The notes under the pieces were generated by a model. That model searched no databases, was not told where the DNA came from, and was given only the letters and a program-made list of their open reading frames with translations. The position numbers and the translations under genes are program-made. A stretch of 64,000 nucleotides of DNA from Chitinophagaceae bacterium (GTDB lineage Bacteria; Bacteroidota; Bacteroidia; Chitinophagales; Chitinophagaceae), in contig CANBSH010000001.1 in NCBI GenBank assembly GCA_947372105.1, forward strand, positions 1 to 64,000. Direction: 5' to 3'. This document shows positions 26,395 through 35,530 of the stretch, piece by piece. How positions within the stretch are numbered: the first letter of the stretch is position 1; each line of letters begins with the position of its first letter.

Positions 26395-27957
26395 ATGGCC
26401 CTTCCCAATATCAATACCAACCGTACCAAAAAGAAACCCAGCGTTGATATCAGTAACATGATGTACGGAAAAATTCCGCCGCAGGTGAGAGAATTAGAAG
26501 AAGCAGTTTTGGGTGCCATCTTATTAGAAAAAAGTGCATTTGATACGGTTACGGAAATTTTAAAGCCAGAATGTTTTTACGTAGAAGGACATCAGTTGAT
26601 TTATAGATCTATGCAAAGCCTTCAGCAAAAAAATATGCCCATTGATATGTTGACGGTGGTAGAAGAATTAAAAATGCAAGAGCATTTAGATATAGTGGGG
26701 GGCGCTTATTACATTTCAAAATTAACCAATGTTGTAGTGTCTACTGCCAACATTGAAGCACACGCACGTATTGTATTACAAAAATTTATACAAAGAGAAT
26801 TAATACGTATCAGTGGCGAAGTCATTGCCAATGCATACGAAGATAGCACCGACGTTTTTGACTTATTGGATGATAGTGAAACTAAAATGTTTAATATCAC
26901 GAATAACTATTTAAAAAAGAATTTCGTTGATATTGGAAATGCATTAGCTACTGCGATTAATCGTATTGATGAACTAAGAACTAAGAAGGATGAAATTTCG
27001 GGAGTACCTAGTGGATACGCAAGCCTAGACAGAATTACCTACGGATGGCAACCCACCGATTTGATTATTTTAGCAGCTCGTCCTTCGGTAGGTAAAACTG
27101 CATTTGCTTTAAACTTAGCACGTAATGCAGCATTACATCCTACCAAACCACAACCTGTTGGATTTTTTAGTTTAGAGATGAGTGCGTCTCAATTAGTGCA
27201 AAGAATTTTAAGTGCTGAAAGTGAAATTAAAATGGAAAAAATTTCACGTGGTAAATTAGAGGATTACGAATACCAACAATTGCATGCCAAAGGGATAAAA
27301 AAATTAGAGTCCGCTCCTATTTATATTGACGATACGGCTGCCTTAAATATTTTTGAATTTAGAGCGAAGGCCAGAAGATTGGTGAATAAACATCATGTAA
27401 AAATCATCATTATTGATTACTTGCAATTAATGAGTGGGTCGGGTGATCGTAATTCAAATCGTGAACAAGAAATTAGTAATATCTCGCGAAGTTTAAAAGC
27501 TTTAGCAAAAGAATTAAATATTCCTATCATCGCATTATCTCAATTAAGTCGTGCGGTAGAAACCAGGAAGGAAAGTAAGATGCCTCAATTGAGTGACTTA
27601 CGTGAATCAGGAGCCATTGAACAAGATGCCGATATGGTTATGTTTATTTATCGTCCCGAATATTACGAAGTAATGAGCAATGAAATGGGAGAAAGCACAC
27701 AAGGTGAAACACATATTCGTATAGCGAAGCATCGTAATGGTTCCTTGGATTTAATCAAATTGAGAGCCCGATTAGATATTCAAAGATTTGAAGAATGGGA
27801 TGGCGAATCTGGCATTCCAGGTTTAGGAAATAATTTCAAACCTATTTCATCCACAGGCAATACTGCAGCAGGAGATGGTGGCAGATTTTTTATTCAAGGA
27901 AGTAAAATGAATGAAGGAGAATTTGACGAAGGATTGAATGAAGACCAGCCTTTTTAA
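26395..27957 (+). CDS. dnaB: Replicative DNA helicase DnaB
   Basis: DnaB is the hexameric helicase at the replication fork. I start it at ATG 26395 (MALPNINTNRTKKKPSVDIS), giving 520 aa. An ATG at 26383 and a TTG at 26362 are in frame but add non-family residues. The N-terminal domain begins PPQVRELEEAVLGAILLEKSAFD. The RecA-like domain has Walker A AARPSVGKTAFAL, IIIDYLQLMSG (Walker B) and SQLSRAVETRKES. No intein is present. rsmE follows at 27 bp, so cotranscription is possible. Confidence 0.95.
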   Translation: MALPNINTNRTKKKPSVDISNMMYGKIPPQVRELEEAVLGAILLEKSAFDTVTEILKPECFYVEGHQLIYRSMQSLQQKNMPIDMLTVVEELKMQEHLDIVGGAYYISKLTNVVVSTANIEAHARIVLQKFIQRELIRISGEVIANAYEDSTDVFDLLDDSETKMFNITNNYLKKNFVDIGNALATAINRIDELRTKKDEISGVPSGYASLDRITYGWQPTDLIILAARPSVGKTAFALNLARNAALHPTKPQPVGFFSLEMSASQLVQRILSAESEIKMEKISRGKLEDYEYQQLHAKGIKKLESAPIYIDDTAALNIFEFRAKARRLVNKHHVKIIIIDYLQLMSGSGDRNSNREQEISNISRSLKALAKELNIPIIALSQLSRAVETRKESKMPQLSDLRESGAIEQDADMVMFIYRPEYYEVMSNEMGESTQGETHIRIAKHRNGSLDLIKLRARLDIQRFEEWDGESGIPGLGNNFKPISSTGNTAAGDGGRFFIQGSKMNEGEFDEGLNEDQPF

Positions 27958-27984
27958 AAGGAACCTCACCGAATAACTCATTTT

Positions 27985-28686
27985 ATGTCTGTACCTTATT
28001 TTTACGAGCCGCTTGTCGCACCCGGTCTGACTCATTTTACTTTAAGTGAGGAAAGTAGCAAACACGCCATTCAAGTATTAAGGTTGCAAGAAGGGGACCG
28101 CCTAGATATCACCAATGGTAAAGGAGATTTATTGGAAGCCACTATTCAAAGTGCAGATAAAAAAAATACCGTTGTAAAAGTGCAGCAACAAAAAAGCATA
28201 ACAGCCCCTGCACAAAAAATAATCTTAGGAATCTCTGTATTAAAAAACGCAACAAGATTAGAATGGTTGTTTGAAAAAGCAACCGAAATGGGTGTTACAC
28301 AAATTGTGCCTCTCATTTGTCATCGCACGATTCATGAAAGATTCAAGATGGAAAGAATGCAAGGTATTTTGCAATCTGCCATGATTCAAAGTCAACAAGT
28401 ATGGCTGCCTCAATTATCAGTACCGCAATCATTTCATCATTTTTTACAAAATACCCAAGCGACTCAAAAATTGATTGCCCATTGCGAAGAATCGGATAAA
28501 GTTAATATCAAAAATATAACACCCTCTTCCGACTTGGCTTTACTCATTGGCCCCGAAGGCGATTTCACTCCTGATGAAATTCAAGCAGCCATTTTAGCTC
28601 AATACATTCCTATTCATTTAGGCCCTACCCGATTAAGAACGGAAACTGCAGGCATTTTTGCATTAAGTGTTTTGAAAATATTTTAA
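27985..28686 (+). CDS. rsmE: 16S rRNA m3U1498 methyltransferase RsmE
   Basis: RsmE methylates N3 of U1498 in 16S rRNA. The 233-aa protein has a short PUA-like N-terminal domain (about 15-75, FTLSEESSKHAIQVLRLQEGD). The SPOUT methyltransferase domain follows, with EKATEMGVTQIVPLICHRT and the knot motif LLIGPEGDFTPDEI. The end is LGPTRLRTETAGIFALSVLK, which closes the SAM site. It sits between dnaB and the GNAT-like gene, 9 bp before the latter. Confidence 0.95.
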   Translation: MSVPYFYEPLVAPGLTHFTLSEESSKHAIQVLRLQEGDRLDITNGKGDLLEATIQSADKKNTVVKVQQQKSITAPAQKIILGISVLKNATRLEWLFEKATEMGVTQIVPLICHRTIHERFKMERMQGILQSAMIQSQQVWLPQLSVPQSFHHFLQNTQATQKLIAHCEESDKVNIKNITPSSDLALLIGPEGDFTPDEIQAAILAQYIPIHLGPTRLRTETAGIFALSVLKIF

Positions 28687-28695
28687 TTTGCAATC

Positions 28696-29877
28696 ATGAA
28701 ATTGATCCAAGTTCATAATAATAGTTCGGAAAAAGCTTTTGTGGAAGTGCATGCACTTTTAAACAAACACAATCCTCATTTTATTAGACCCTTGGATAAT
28801 GAAGTGATGCAAGTATTTGATCCTGCTAAAAATAAATTATTCAAAAACGGAGCAGCCGCAAGATGGATCTTACAAGATGATGCGGGGAACACTATAGGTA
28901 GAATAGCAGCATTTTATTACCAAGAATATATAAATAAGGGAACCGAATATCCTACAGGATGTATGGGCTTTTTTGATTGCATCAATGATATAAAAGCCGC
29001 AACTATTTTATTAGATGCCGCTAAAAAATGGTTGCAAGAAAATGGCATGGAAGCCATGGATGGCCCTGTAAACTTTGGAGACAGAGATAAGTGGTGGGGA
29101 TTAATGGTAGAAGGATTTGAAGTGGAACCCATGTATGGCATGTCTTTTAATCCAGACTATTATGAAAGCCTTTTGACTCAATATGGATTTCAAAACTTTT
29201 ACAATCAGTATTATTACAAAAAGAGTTTACTAGAACCACTTCCTGCTAGGTTTGAGGAACGCTACCAAAAATTTGTTGCCAAATCAGACTACCGCGCAGT
29301 GCATTTGGATAAAAATCAACTCTCCAAATTTGCGGAGGATTTTGTCACTATTTATAATACCGCTTGGGCACAACACGGTGAAGCAAAAGCAATCACATTG
29401 CCTCAAATATTAAAATTATTTAAGACCCTGAAACCTATCATGGACGAAAAAGTGATATGGTTTGCCTATTATAAAGAAGAGCCTATTGCAATGTTTATTA
29501 ATATTCCAGATGTAAATCAATATTTCAAACATTTTAATGGCAAAATGGGTTTATGGCAAAAACTACATTTGTTATGGATGAAGTGGAATAAATCAAATGA
29601 CAGATTAACAGGTTTGGCTTTTGGAGTGGTGCCCAAATATCAAGCTTTAGGGGTAGATAGTTTTTTAATTAATGCTTGTCACAAACTAATCAATCGTACA
29701 AAAAGTTACGACCAATATGAAATGGGTTGGGCGGCCGATTGGAACCCTAAAATGTTGAATATTTATAAAAGCCTAGACGCTTCGCCAAGCCGTCATATGG
29801 TGACCTTCCGTTATATTTTTGACACCCAAAAACACCCTTTTGAGCGTCACCCGCAGATGGATTATACCCAAAAATAA
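28696..29877 (+). CDS. GNAT-like acyltransferase family protein
   Basis: The 393-aa protein resembles large single-chain GNAT-fold proteins such as E. coli YghO. An N-terminal region has HNPHFIRPLDNEVMQVFDP and GRIAAFYYQEYINKG. The central part is WLQENGMEAMDGPVNFGDRDKWWGLMVEG, and a second GNAT-like half has PIAMFINIPDVNQYFKHFNG and GVVPKYQALGVDSFLINAC. The acyl-CoA-binding segment is not clear enough to name a substrate. It lies 9 bp after rsmE and is probably in the same operon. Confidence 0.7.
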   Translation: MKLIQVHNNSSEKAFVEVHALLNKHNPHFIRPLDNEVMQVFDPAKNKLFKNGAAARWILQDDAGNTIGRIAAFYYQEYINKGTEYPTGCMGFFDCINDIKAATILLDAAKKWLQENGMEAMDGPVNFGDRDKWWGLMVEGFEVEPMYGMSFNPDYYESLLTQYGFQNFYNQYYYKKSLLEPLPARFEERYQKFVAKSDYRAVHLDKNQLSKFAEDFVTIYNTAWAQHGEAKAITLPQILKLFKTLKPIMDEKVIWFAYYKEEPIAMFINIPDVNQYFKHFNGKMGLWQKLHLLWMKWNKSNDRLTGLAFGVVPKYQALGVDSFLINACHKLINRTKSYDQYEMGWAADWNPKMLNIYKSLDASPSRHMVTFRYIFDTQKHPFERHPQMDYTQK

Positions 29878-29955
29878 CCTTTCTAAAAAAGGGGGATAAG
29901 ATTTAATTGCCAGAATAAAAGTTTTGATTTTGAATGTGTATATTGCGCGTCAAGT

Positions 29956-31767
29956 ATGGATAATTTTGTAGTCTCCGCCCGTAAGTACCGTCCCCAAAAC
30001 TTTAACACAGTGGTGGGTCAGTCTCATATTACCACTACCCTCAAAAATGCGATTCTTAATAATCATTTAGCACACGCTTTTTTATTTTGTGGTCCTAGAG
30101 GAGTGGGGAAAACTACTTGTGCTCGAATTTTAGCGAAGACTATAAATTGTACCAAAATCACAAAGGATGGAGAAGCTTGTAATGAATGTGATAGTTGTGT
30201 TTCATTTGAAAAAGGAGCCAGCTTAAATATTCATGAATTAGATGCGGCGAGTAATAACTCTGTAGATGATATCAGAACCTTAGTAGAACAAGTTCGTTTT
30301 GCACCACAAGCGGGTAAATACAAAGTATATATTGTGGATGAGGTCCACATGTTAAGTGCCAGTGCCTTTAATGCATTTTTAAAAACATTAGAAGAACCTC
30401 CTCCCTATGCCATTTTCATTTTAGCAACCACCGAAAAGCATAAAATTTTACCTACTATTTTAAGTAGATGTCAAATTTTTGATTTTAGACGTATTAATTC
30501 TAATGACACCGTAGCACATTTAGAGGAAATTGTTGAAAAAGAAAAAATCAAGGCGGAAAAAAATGCGCTTCAATTAATCGCTCAAAAAAGCGAAGGATGT
30601 ATGCGTGATGCTTTGAGTATTTTAGATAAAATTGTAAGTTTTTCTAATGGTGCTTTAACTTATGCTAATACTTTAGAGCATTTAAATATTTTAGACGAAG
30701 CCTATTATTTTAAATTATTAGAATATTTAACCGATCAGGAGCTAACAAAGGCGATGTTGTTATATGACGAAATCAATCAAAAGGGTTTCGAGGGAGATAT
30801 GGTTTTATATGGCTTTGCAAGCTTCATTCGTAATTTATTAGTGTGTAAGGATCCTGCAAGTGCTCATTTACTAGAATCCATAGAAGGTTGGAGAGATCAA
30901 TACACCACTACCGCACAAAAAGTAAGTACTGCTTATTTAGTAAGTGCCTTAAATATTTTAAATGAGTCTGAGATTCAATTTAAAATGGCTCGTAATAAAC
31001 GTTTACATGTGGAATTGGCCCTTATTAAACTCAATTTCTTACAACAAGCAATTGAACTTAGCATGGAAGACGGCCAAGTAGTAAAAAAAAAACTAGTTGA
31101 CACCCACTACCCTATTAAAACAAAAAGAATTTTGCCATTAGGTAAAATGGTAGTGAATGAACAGGCGAAATTAGTCATTGAAACAGCTCCAGTGAGTACA
31201 CAAAAGCCAGCTGCTCCAATTACATCAACGACTACAAAGGCTCCCACCGTTTCTACTTTAGCAACCTCCGAAACAGCTGCAAGTATAACAAGCACCTCCA
31301 CTGAATCTGGAAATAAAAAGAATTTATTAGCCGCACTTCAACAAAAATATGGCAGTCAATATAAAATTGAAGAAGTTAAAGAATCCATTCCATTAAATAG
31401 GGAAGCACTTCAACAATGCTGGGATGAGTATACCCAGTATTTAGAGAAAAGCTTAAAACATTCTTCCGCGGGCACTTTCAAATTAGCTCAACTTAATATT
31501 GAAGATGAAGTGCATTTTACCGTGACAGTATCGGCCTTAACGGCTCAAAAATTTGTGGAGCAAGAGCGCATGAATTTTATGGAAAAAGTTTGGGAACAAT
31601 TTCAAAATAGAGCCATTCAATTTAGCATATTAGTAGATGCGGGTGAAAAAGAAGATGTGCCCTTGCATTTAAAATTGAATAGCAAACAAAAGTTCGAGCG
31701 AATTGCTGAACAATATCCTTTGGTGAACGAGTTAAAAACTCGATTGAATTTAGAAATATTCTATTAG
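29956..31767 (+). CDS. dnaX: DNA polymerase III subunit gamma/tau
   Basis: The 603-aa tau-length product loads the sliding clamp and links polymerase to helicase. Walker A CGPRGVGKTT lies at 45-54 and zinc ligands at Cys65, 75, 78 and 81. Walker B VDEVHML and the SRC sensor (LSRCQIFDF) follow. Domains I-III end near residue 370. A Pro/Thr/Ala-rich linker (about 395-450) leads to the tau-specific C-terminus. At residues 377-379 three Lys codons form an A10 run with a stop just after it in both other frames, which could give a gamma form. Confidence 0.95.
   Translation: MDNFVVSARKYRPQNFNTVVGQSHITTTLKNAILNNHLAHAFLFCGPRGVGKTTCARILAKTINCTKITKDGEACNECDSCVSFEKGASLNIHELDAASNNSVDDIRTLVEQVRFAPQAGKYKVYIVDEVHMLSASAFNAFLKTLEEPPPYAIFILATTEKHKILPTILSRCQIFDFRRINSNDTVAHLEEIVEKEKIKAEKNALQLIAQKSEGCMRDALSILDKIVSFSNGALTYANTLEHLNILDEAYYFKLLEYLTDQELTKAMLLYDEINQKGFEGDMVLYGFASFIRNLLVCKDPASAHLLESIEGWRDQYTTTAQKVSTAYLVSALNILNESEIQFKMARNKRLHVELALIKLNFLQQAIELSMEDGQVVKKKLVDTHYPIKTKRILPLGKMVVNEQAKLVIETAPVSTQKPAAPITSTTTKAPTVSTLATSETAASITSTSTESGNKKNLLAALQQKYGSQYKIEEVKESIPLNREALQQCWDEYTQYLEKSLKHSSAGTFKLAQLNIEDEVHFTVTVSALTAQKFVEQERMNFMEKVWEQFQNRAIQFSILVDAGEKEDVPLHLKLNSKQKFERIAEQYPLVNELKTRLNLEIFY
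31083..31100 (+). promoter_or_regulatory. Candidate slippage site in dnaX (A10 run)
   Basis: Ten A at 31083-31092 are followed by TAG in the +1 frame (31094-31096) and TGA in the -1 frame (31098-31100). Slippage either way would end the protein at about 380 residues, just after domain III. Confidence 0.5.
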
Positions 31768-31799
31768 TCGCTAGTAATATACCAATACTTACCCTTTCT

Positions 31800-32135
31800 T
31801 TATAATCTAGCTTTTTGATACCCTTTTTGTTTCAGATATTGAAACACTTTTTGACGATGGTCTCCTTGAATAATAAGTTCTCCGTCTTTCACCGAACCTC
31901 CAGTTCCGCAATGATTTTTTAATGCCTTTCCTAATAATTCCATTTCGGATATTGCCCCTACAAAACCATACACAATGGTAACTGTTTTACCTGCGCGATG
32001 CTTGGTTTCTAAAATTACACGGAGGGGTTGCTCTGCAGGCAATAAGGTTTCCACTTCCTCTGTATCAGGAGTTGCCATTGCTTGAGGATCGGTACTATAA
32101 ACAAAGGGGGATGTGATTTTATTTTTTTTACTCAT
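31800..32135 (-). CDS. SUI1/YciH-family translation factor (eIF1-like)
   Basis: The 111-aa protein has a disordered N-terminus of about 35 residues. A SUI1/eIF1 fold follows: LRVILETKHRAGKTVTIVYGFVG, LLGKALKNHCGTGGSVKDGELIIQGDH and QKVFQYLKQKGYQKARL. Bacterial YciH is reported to influence start-site selection fidelity; an in vivo role here is inferred. This is of interest in a genome that seems to use leaderless mRNAs. It is convergent with dnaX (32 bp), with a minisatellite upstream. Confidence 0.9.
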   Translation of the reverse strand: MSKKNKITSPFVYSTDPQAMATPDTEEVETLLPAEQPLRVILETKHRAGKTVTIVYGFVGAISEMELLGKALKNHCGTGGSVKDGELIIQGDHRQKVFQYLKQKGYQKARL

Positions 32136-32179
32136 GTTATTGGAATGAATAAGAATGAAAGATTAATATTTAGTATAAG

Positions 32180-32263
32180 TATTGGATGAGAATTGGATGA
32201 GTATTTGATGAGAATTAGATGAGAATTGAATGAGAATTGAATGAGTATTGGATGAGAATTGGA
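32180..32263. repeat. 11-bp minisatellite (seven full copies and a partial one)
   Basis: Consecutive 11-bp units from 32180 to 32256 follow the consensus WATTGGATGAG with 0-2 changes each. A 7-bp partial unit ends at 32263. It fills the gap between the DUF4783 stop (32277) and the YciH start (32135). Confidence 0.92.
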
Positions 32264-32276
32264 ATTATAAAAATAT

Positions 32277-32666
32277 TTAATTCACACGAATACTCACTAT
32301 CGCGATTCCTTTTTTGGACTCCTGCAGCAGCATACTAATATTATATTTTGCTTGTGCTGATAATAATTTTCCGGTAATATAAATGGTGGTGCCTAATTTT
32401 CTTTCAGCACTTTTTTCAAACCCCACTATGTTTTTGTTACTAAAAAAAAGCTGCAATTGTTGATTGGCCTGCAAGGATGCTAATTGTTTTTGAGACACTT
32501 GATCTACTATATTCACTTCTGCCACTGCATCCCAGAATGACAATAAATTGCTAAAATTGGCTGTTTGCAGGGTTTGCACTAGGTTTTCAGTTTCATTTTG
32601 AGCCTTTCCACTGAAGGAACAAAAAAGAAAACTACTGATTAGGAGTATTTGGGAAATGAATTTCAT
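32277..32666 (-). CDS. Secreted DUF4783-like protein
   Basis: The 129-aa protein has a signal peptide (about 1-22, SFLFCSFSGKAQ). A small alpha/beta domain with NTF2-like features follows: NLLSFWDAVAEVNIVD, QQLQLFFSNKNIVGFEKSA and GTTIYITGKLLSAQAKYNISMLLQ. It resembles DUF4783 proteins, which are found in Bacteroidota and have no known role. It is followed by the minisatellite and YciH on the same strand, and is divergent from gpmI. TAACTTTG (32745-32752) upstream could be its promoter. Confidence 0.7.
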   Translation of the reverse strand: MKFISQILLISSFLFCSFSGKAQNETENLVQTLQTANFSNLLSFWDAVAEVNIVDQVSQKQLASLQANQQLQLFFSNKNIVGFEKSAERKLGTTIYITGKLLSAQAKYNISMLLQESKKGIAIVSIRVN

Positions 32667-32744
32667 TATTTAAAGGATTAGATCCGCTTTAAGTTTGTAA
32701 TGTGCCTAGTATTTTGAAACTTTGTGGTACAATTTAGTTTAAAC

Positions 32745-32752
32745 CAAAGTTA
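32745..32752 (-). promoter_or_regulatory. Possible -7 element of the DUF4783 gene
   Basis: TAACTTTG on the minus strand matches TAnnTTTG exactly. It is 78 nt from the ATG, so the assignment is less certain than for the other promoters. Confidence 0.35.
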
Positions 32753-32774
32753 AGGCTTTTAAAAAGTTTATAAG

Positions 32775-34292
32775 ATGTCTAAAAAAGTAATTTTAGTGAT
32801 TATGGATGGTTGGGGGTTAGGACAAGTGCCTAATGCAGATGCAATTCAGCATGCAAAAGTACCTTTTGTGAGCAGTTTATTCCAACAATACCCTCATAGC
32901 ACATTAGTCACCTGCGGGGAAGCTGTGGGTTTGCCAGATGGGCAAATGGGAAATAGTGAAGTAGGTCATCTTAATTTAGGAGCTGGGCGCATTGTTTACC
33001 AAGAATTACAAAGAATCAATGTAGCGATCCGTACAGGTGAGTTTACTCAAAATAAAACATTAATTGGCGCCATTGAATATGCCAAACAAAACAATAAGCC
33101 ATTACATTTATTAGGCTTAGTGAGTGATGGTGGGGTGCATTCTCATACCAGTCATTTAACTGCCATTTGTGATTTATGTCAAGCACATGGTCTTACTCAA
33201 GTTTACATTCATGCATTTACAGATGGTCGAGATACTGACCCCAAAAGCGGATTTGATTTTGTTCAAAAAGTAGAAAACCATTTGTCAAAAAGTGTAGGAA
33301 AAATAGCCACTGTAAGTGGTAGATATTATGCGATGGATCGTGATAAAAGATGGGAAAGAATTCAATTGGCTTATGATGGTATGGTGAAAGGAGAAGGACC
33401 TACTGCAAACAGTGCGTTGGAGGCTATCCAATCCAATTATGCAAAAGACATCACAGATGAATTTATTAAACCTACCATCATTACCGAAAATGGCAAACCC
33501 ATTGCTACCATTCAAGAAGGAGATGCTGTGATTTGCTTTAATTTTAGAACAGATAGATGTAGAGAAATTACACAAGTATTATCACAACAAGATTTTCCTG
33601 AATTTGGAATGAAAAAATTATCGCTTCATTATACCACCCTTACGCGATATGATGAAACTTTTAAAGGAGTGGAAGTGGTATTTGAAAATGATAATTTAGT
33701 AAATACCTTAGGAGATGTTTTAGCACAGAACCATAAAAAACAAATCAGAATAGCTGAAACTGAAAAATATCCGCATGTCACTTTCTTTTTTAATGGGGGA
33801 CGCGAAGTTCCATTTGAAGGGGAAACAAGAATAATGGCCGCTTCTCCCAAAGTAGCTACCTATGATTTGCAGCCCGAAATGAGTGCAGAAGAATTAACCA
33901 ATAAATTATTGCCTGAGATTCAAAAAGGAGAAGCCGACTTTATTTGTCTGAATTACGCCAATGCAGATATGGTAGGGCATACTGGCATATTTAGTGCAGT
34001 AGTGAAAGCGGTTGAAACAGTAGACACTTGTGTTCAAAAAATTGTAACGGCCGGTTTGGAGAACGGATACACTTTATTGGTCACCGCCGACCATGGCAAT
34101 GCCGATTTTATGATCAATGCAGACGGTAGCCCCAATACTGCTCACACCTTAAATTTAGTGCCTCTATTTTTAATAGATAAAGATGGTCAAGGAAGCATTC
34201 AATCCGGTAAATTAGGGGACGTCGCTCCTACCATATTATCTATCATGGGACTTCCTATTCCATCGGAAATGACAGGAAATGTGTTAACTTAA
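32775..34292 (+). CDS. gpmI: 2,3-bisphosphoglycerate-independent phosphoglycerate mutase
   Basis: GpmI interconverts 3- and 2-phosphoglycerate in glycolysis, using two manganese ions. The 505-aa length fits the family. Metal-binding MDGWGLG (10-16), phosphoserine Ser61 in GNSEVGHLNLGAGR, SDGGVHSH, HAFTDGRDTDP and the late TADHGNAD and NTAHTLN motifs are all present. It has no adjacent glycolytic partner. A short haem-binding gene follows 50 bp downstream. Confidence 0.97.
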   Translation: MSKKVILVIMDGWGLGQVPNADAIQHAKVPFVSSLFQQYPHSTLVTCGEAVGLPDGQMGNSEVGHLNLGAGRIVYQELQRINVAIRTGEFTQNKTLIGAIEYAKQNNKPLHLLGLVSDGGVHSHTSHLTAICDLCQAHGLTQVYIHAFTDGRDTDPKSGFDFVQKVENHLSKSVGKIATVSGRYYAMDRDKRWERIQLAYDGMVKGEGPTANSALEAIQSNYAKDITDEFIKPTIITENGKPIATIQEGDAVICFNFRTDRCREITQVLSQQDFPEFGMKKLSLHYTTLTRYDETFKGVEVVFENDNLVNTLGDVLAQNHKKQIRIAETEKYPHVTFFFNGGREVPFEGETRIMAASPKVATYDLQPEMSAEELTNKLLPEIQKGEADFICLNYANADMVGHTGIFSAVVKAVETVDTCVQKIVTAGLENGYTLLVTADHGNADFMINADGSPNTAHTLNLVPLFLIDKDGQGSIQSGKLGDVAPTILSIMGLPIPSEMTGNVLT

Positions 34293-34342
34293 CAGCGTCA
34301 AATAATTACATCATTAATTGCATAGCTGCTTAAACTAACCTT

Positions 34343-34843
34343 ATGATCAAAAAAATACTTTTAGTACTTGTTGTTTTATTATTAATAGCACAATTTGTAC
34401 GACCTACTAAAAATAATTCTGGTGATGTTCAAAAGGATATTACCACTCTTTACCCAATGCCTGATAGCGTAAAATTGATTGTGGCAAAAGCCTGTGCTGA
34501 CTGTCATTCCAATAACACCAACTATCCATTTTATGCAAGTATCCAACCTATTGCCTATTGGATTGGCGATCATGTAAAAGACGGTAAGCGACACTTTAAT
34601 TTTAATGAATTTGCTGGTTATAGAATCGCCAAACAAAATCATAAATTAGAAGAAGTGATTGAACAAATTAAGGAAGGTGAAATGCCATTATATTCTTATA
34701 CTTTGATTCATAAAGAAGCCCGATTAACAGATGCCGAAAAGACAACTTTAATGGATTGGGCCCAAAGTATTAGAGATTCACTTAAAGCGAATTACCCAGC
34801 GGATAGCCTGGTCATCAAAAAACAAACTGCACCTAAAAAATAG
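34343..34843 (+). CDS. Membrane-anchored c-type haem-binding protein
   Basis: The 166-aa protein has an N-terminal hydrophobic anchor (4-18, KILLVLVVLLLIAQF) and one CxxCH motif, CADCH at 51-55. NNTNYPFYASIQPIAYWIGDHV follows, as in the 'haem-binding domain' proteins of Bacteroidota. EMPLYSYTLIHKEARLT includes a Met that may be a haem ligand. It is probably periplasmic and attached to the inner membrane; its redox partner is unknown. engB follows after 11 bp, so they are likely cotranscribed. Confidence 0.85.
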   Translation: MIKKILLVLVVLLLIAQFVRPTKNNSGDVQKDITTLYPMPDSVKLIVAKACADCHSNNTNYPFYASIQPIAYWIGDHVKDGKRHFNFNEFAGYRIAKQNHKLEEVIEQIKEGEMPLYSYTLIHKEARLTDAEKTTLMDWAQSIRDSLKANYPADSLVIKKQTAPKK

Positions 34844-34854
34844 GTGGTACTCTT

Positions 34855-35493
34855 ATGAAAATTGTGAAGGCTACTTATGTTATTTCAAGTCCAAATTTTG
34901 ATCAATGCCCTGCAACCAGATTGCCAGAGTATGCTTTTATTGGTCGAAGCAATGTAGGAAAATCCTCCATTATCAATGCGATATGTCAACAAAAAAATCT
35001 GGCTAAAACATCTTCTACTCCTGGTAAAACACAATTGATTAATCATTTTGAGATTACGAGCATGTTGGCTACTAGAGGCAAACAAAGCAAATGGTTTATT
35101 GTGGATTTACCTGGATACGGTTTCGCTAAGGTTTCTCAAAGTAGCAGAAGAAGATGGGAGCAAATGATTGAAAACTATTTAAGGAAAAGACCCAATCTGA
35201 ATCGTGTATTTGTTTTAGTAGATAGTCGTCATAGCCCGCAGAAAATTGATATTGAGTTTATCCAACAATTAGTAGAATGGGAAATTCCTTATACAGTTAT
35301 ATTCACAAAATCTGATAAAGAAAAACCTGGCGTGGTTGCACGCAACGTAAAAGATTTTTTCGAAACCCTTCGTAATACCCTTCCGTTTTTACCTGAAGGA
35401 TTCGTTACAAGTGCGGAGAAAAAAACAGGCGTCGAAGAAGTACTGGATTGTATTGCACAATACAATGAATTGTACGTAGAACCCCAAAGCTAA
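34855..35493 (+). CDS. engB: Ribosome biogenesis GTPase EngB (YsxC/YihA)
   Basis: EngB is a small TRAFAC GTPase needed for 50S assembly. The 212-aa protein has G1 GRSNVGKSS (30-38), a switch region KTSSTPGKTQ, G3 DLPGYGFAK, G4 TKSDK and G5 TSAEKKTG. It lies 11 bp after the haem-binding gene. The ABC exporter starts 37 bp downstream on the same strand. Confidence 0.96.
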   Translation: MKIVKATYVISSPNFDQCPATRLPEYAFIGRSNVGKSSIINAICQQKNLAKTSSTPGKTQLINHFEITSMLATRGKQSKWFIVDLPGYGFAKVSQSSRRRWEQMIENYLRKRPNLNRVFVLVDSRHSPQKIDIEFIQQLVEWEIPYTVIFTKSDKEKPGVVARNVKDFFETLRNTLPFLPEGFVTSAEKKTGVEEVLDCIAQYNELYVEPQS

Positions 35494-35530
35494 TTTAATT
35501 TATTACATCCCCCCACCATCGTACCTCCTT

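Noticed and set aside
32180..32263. Possible CRISPR array
   Set aside because: Units are 11 bp and directly adjacent, with no spacers, and no cas genes are nearby. It is a minisatellite.
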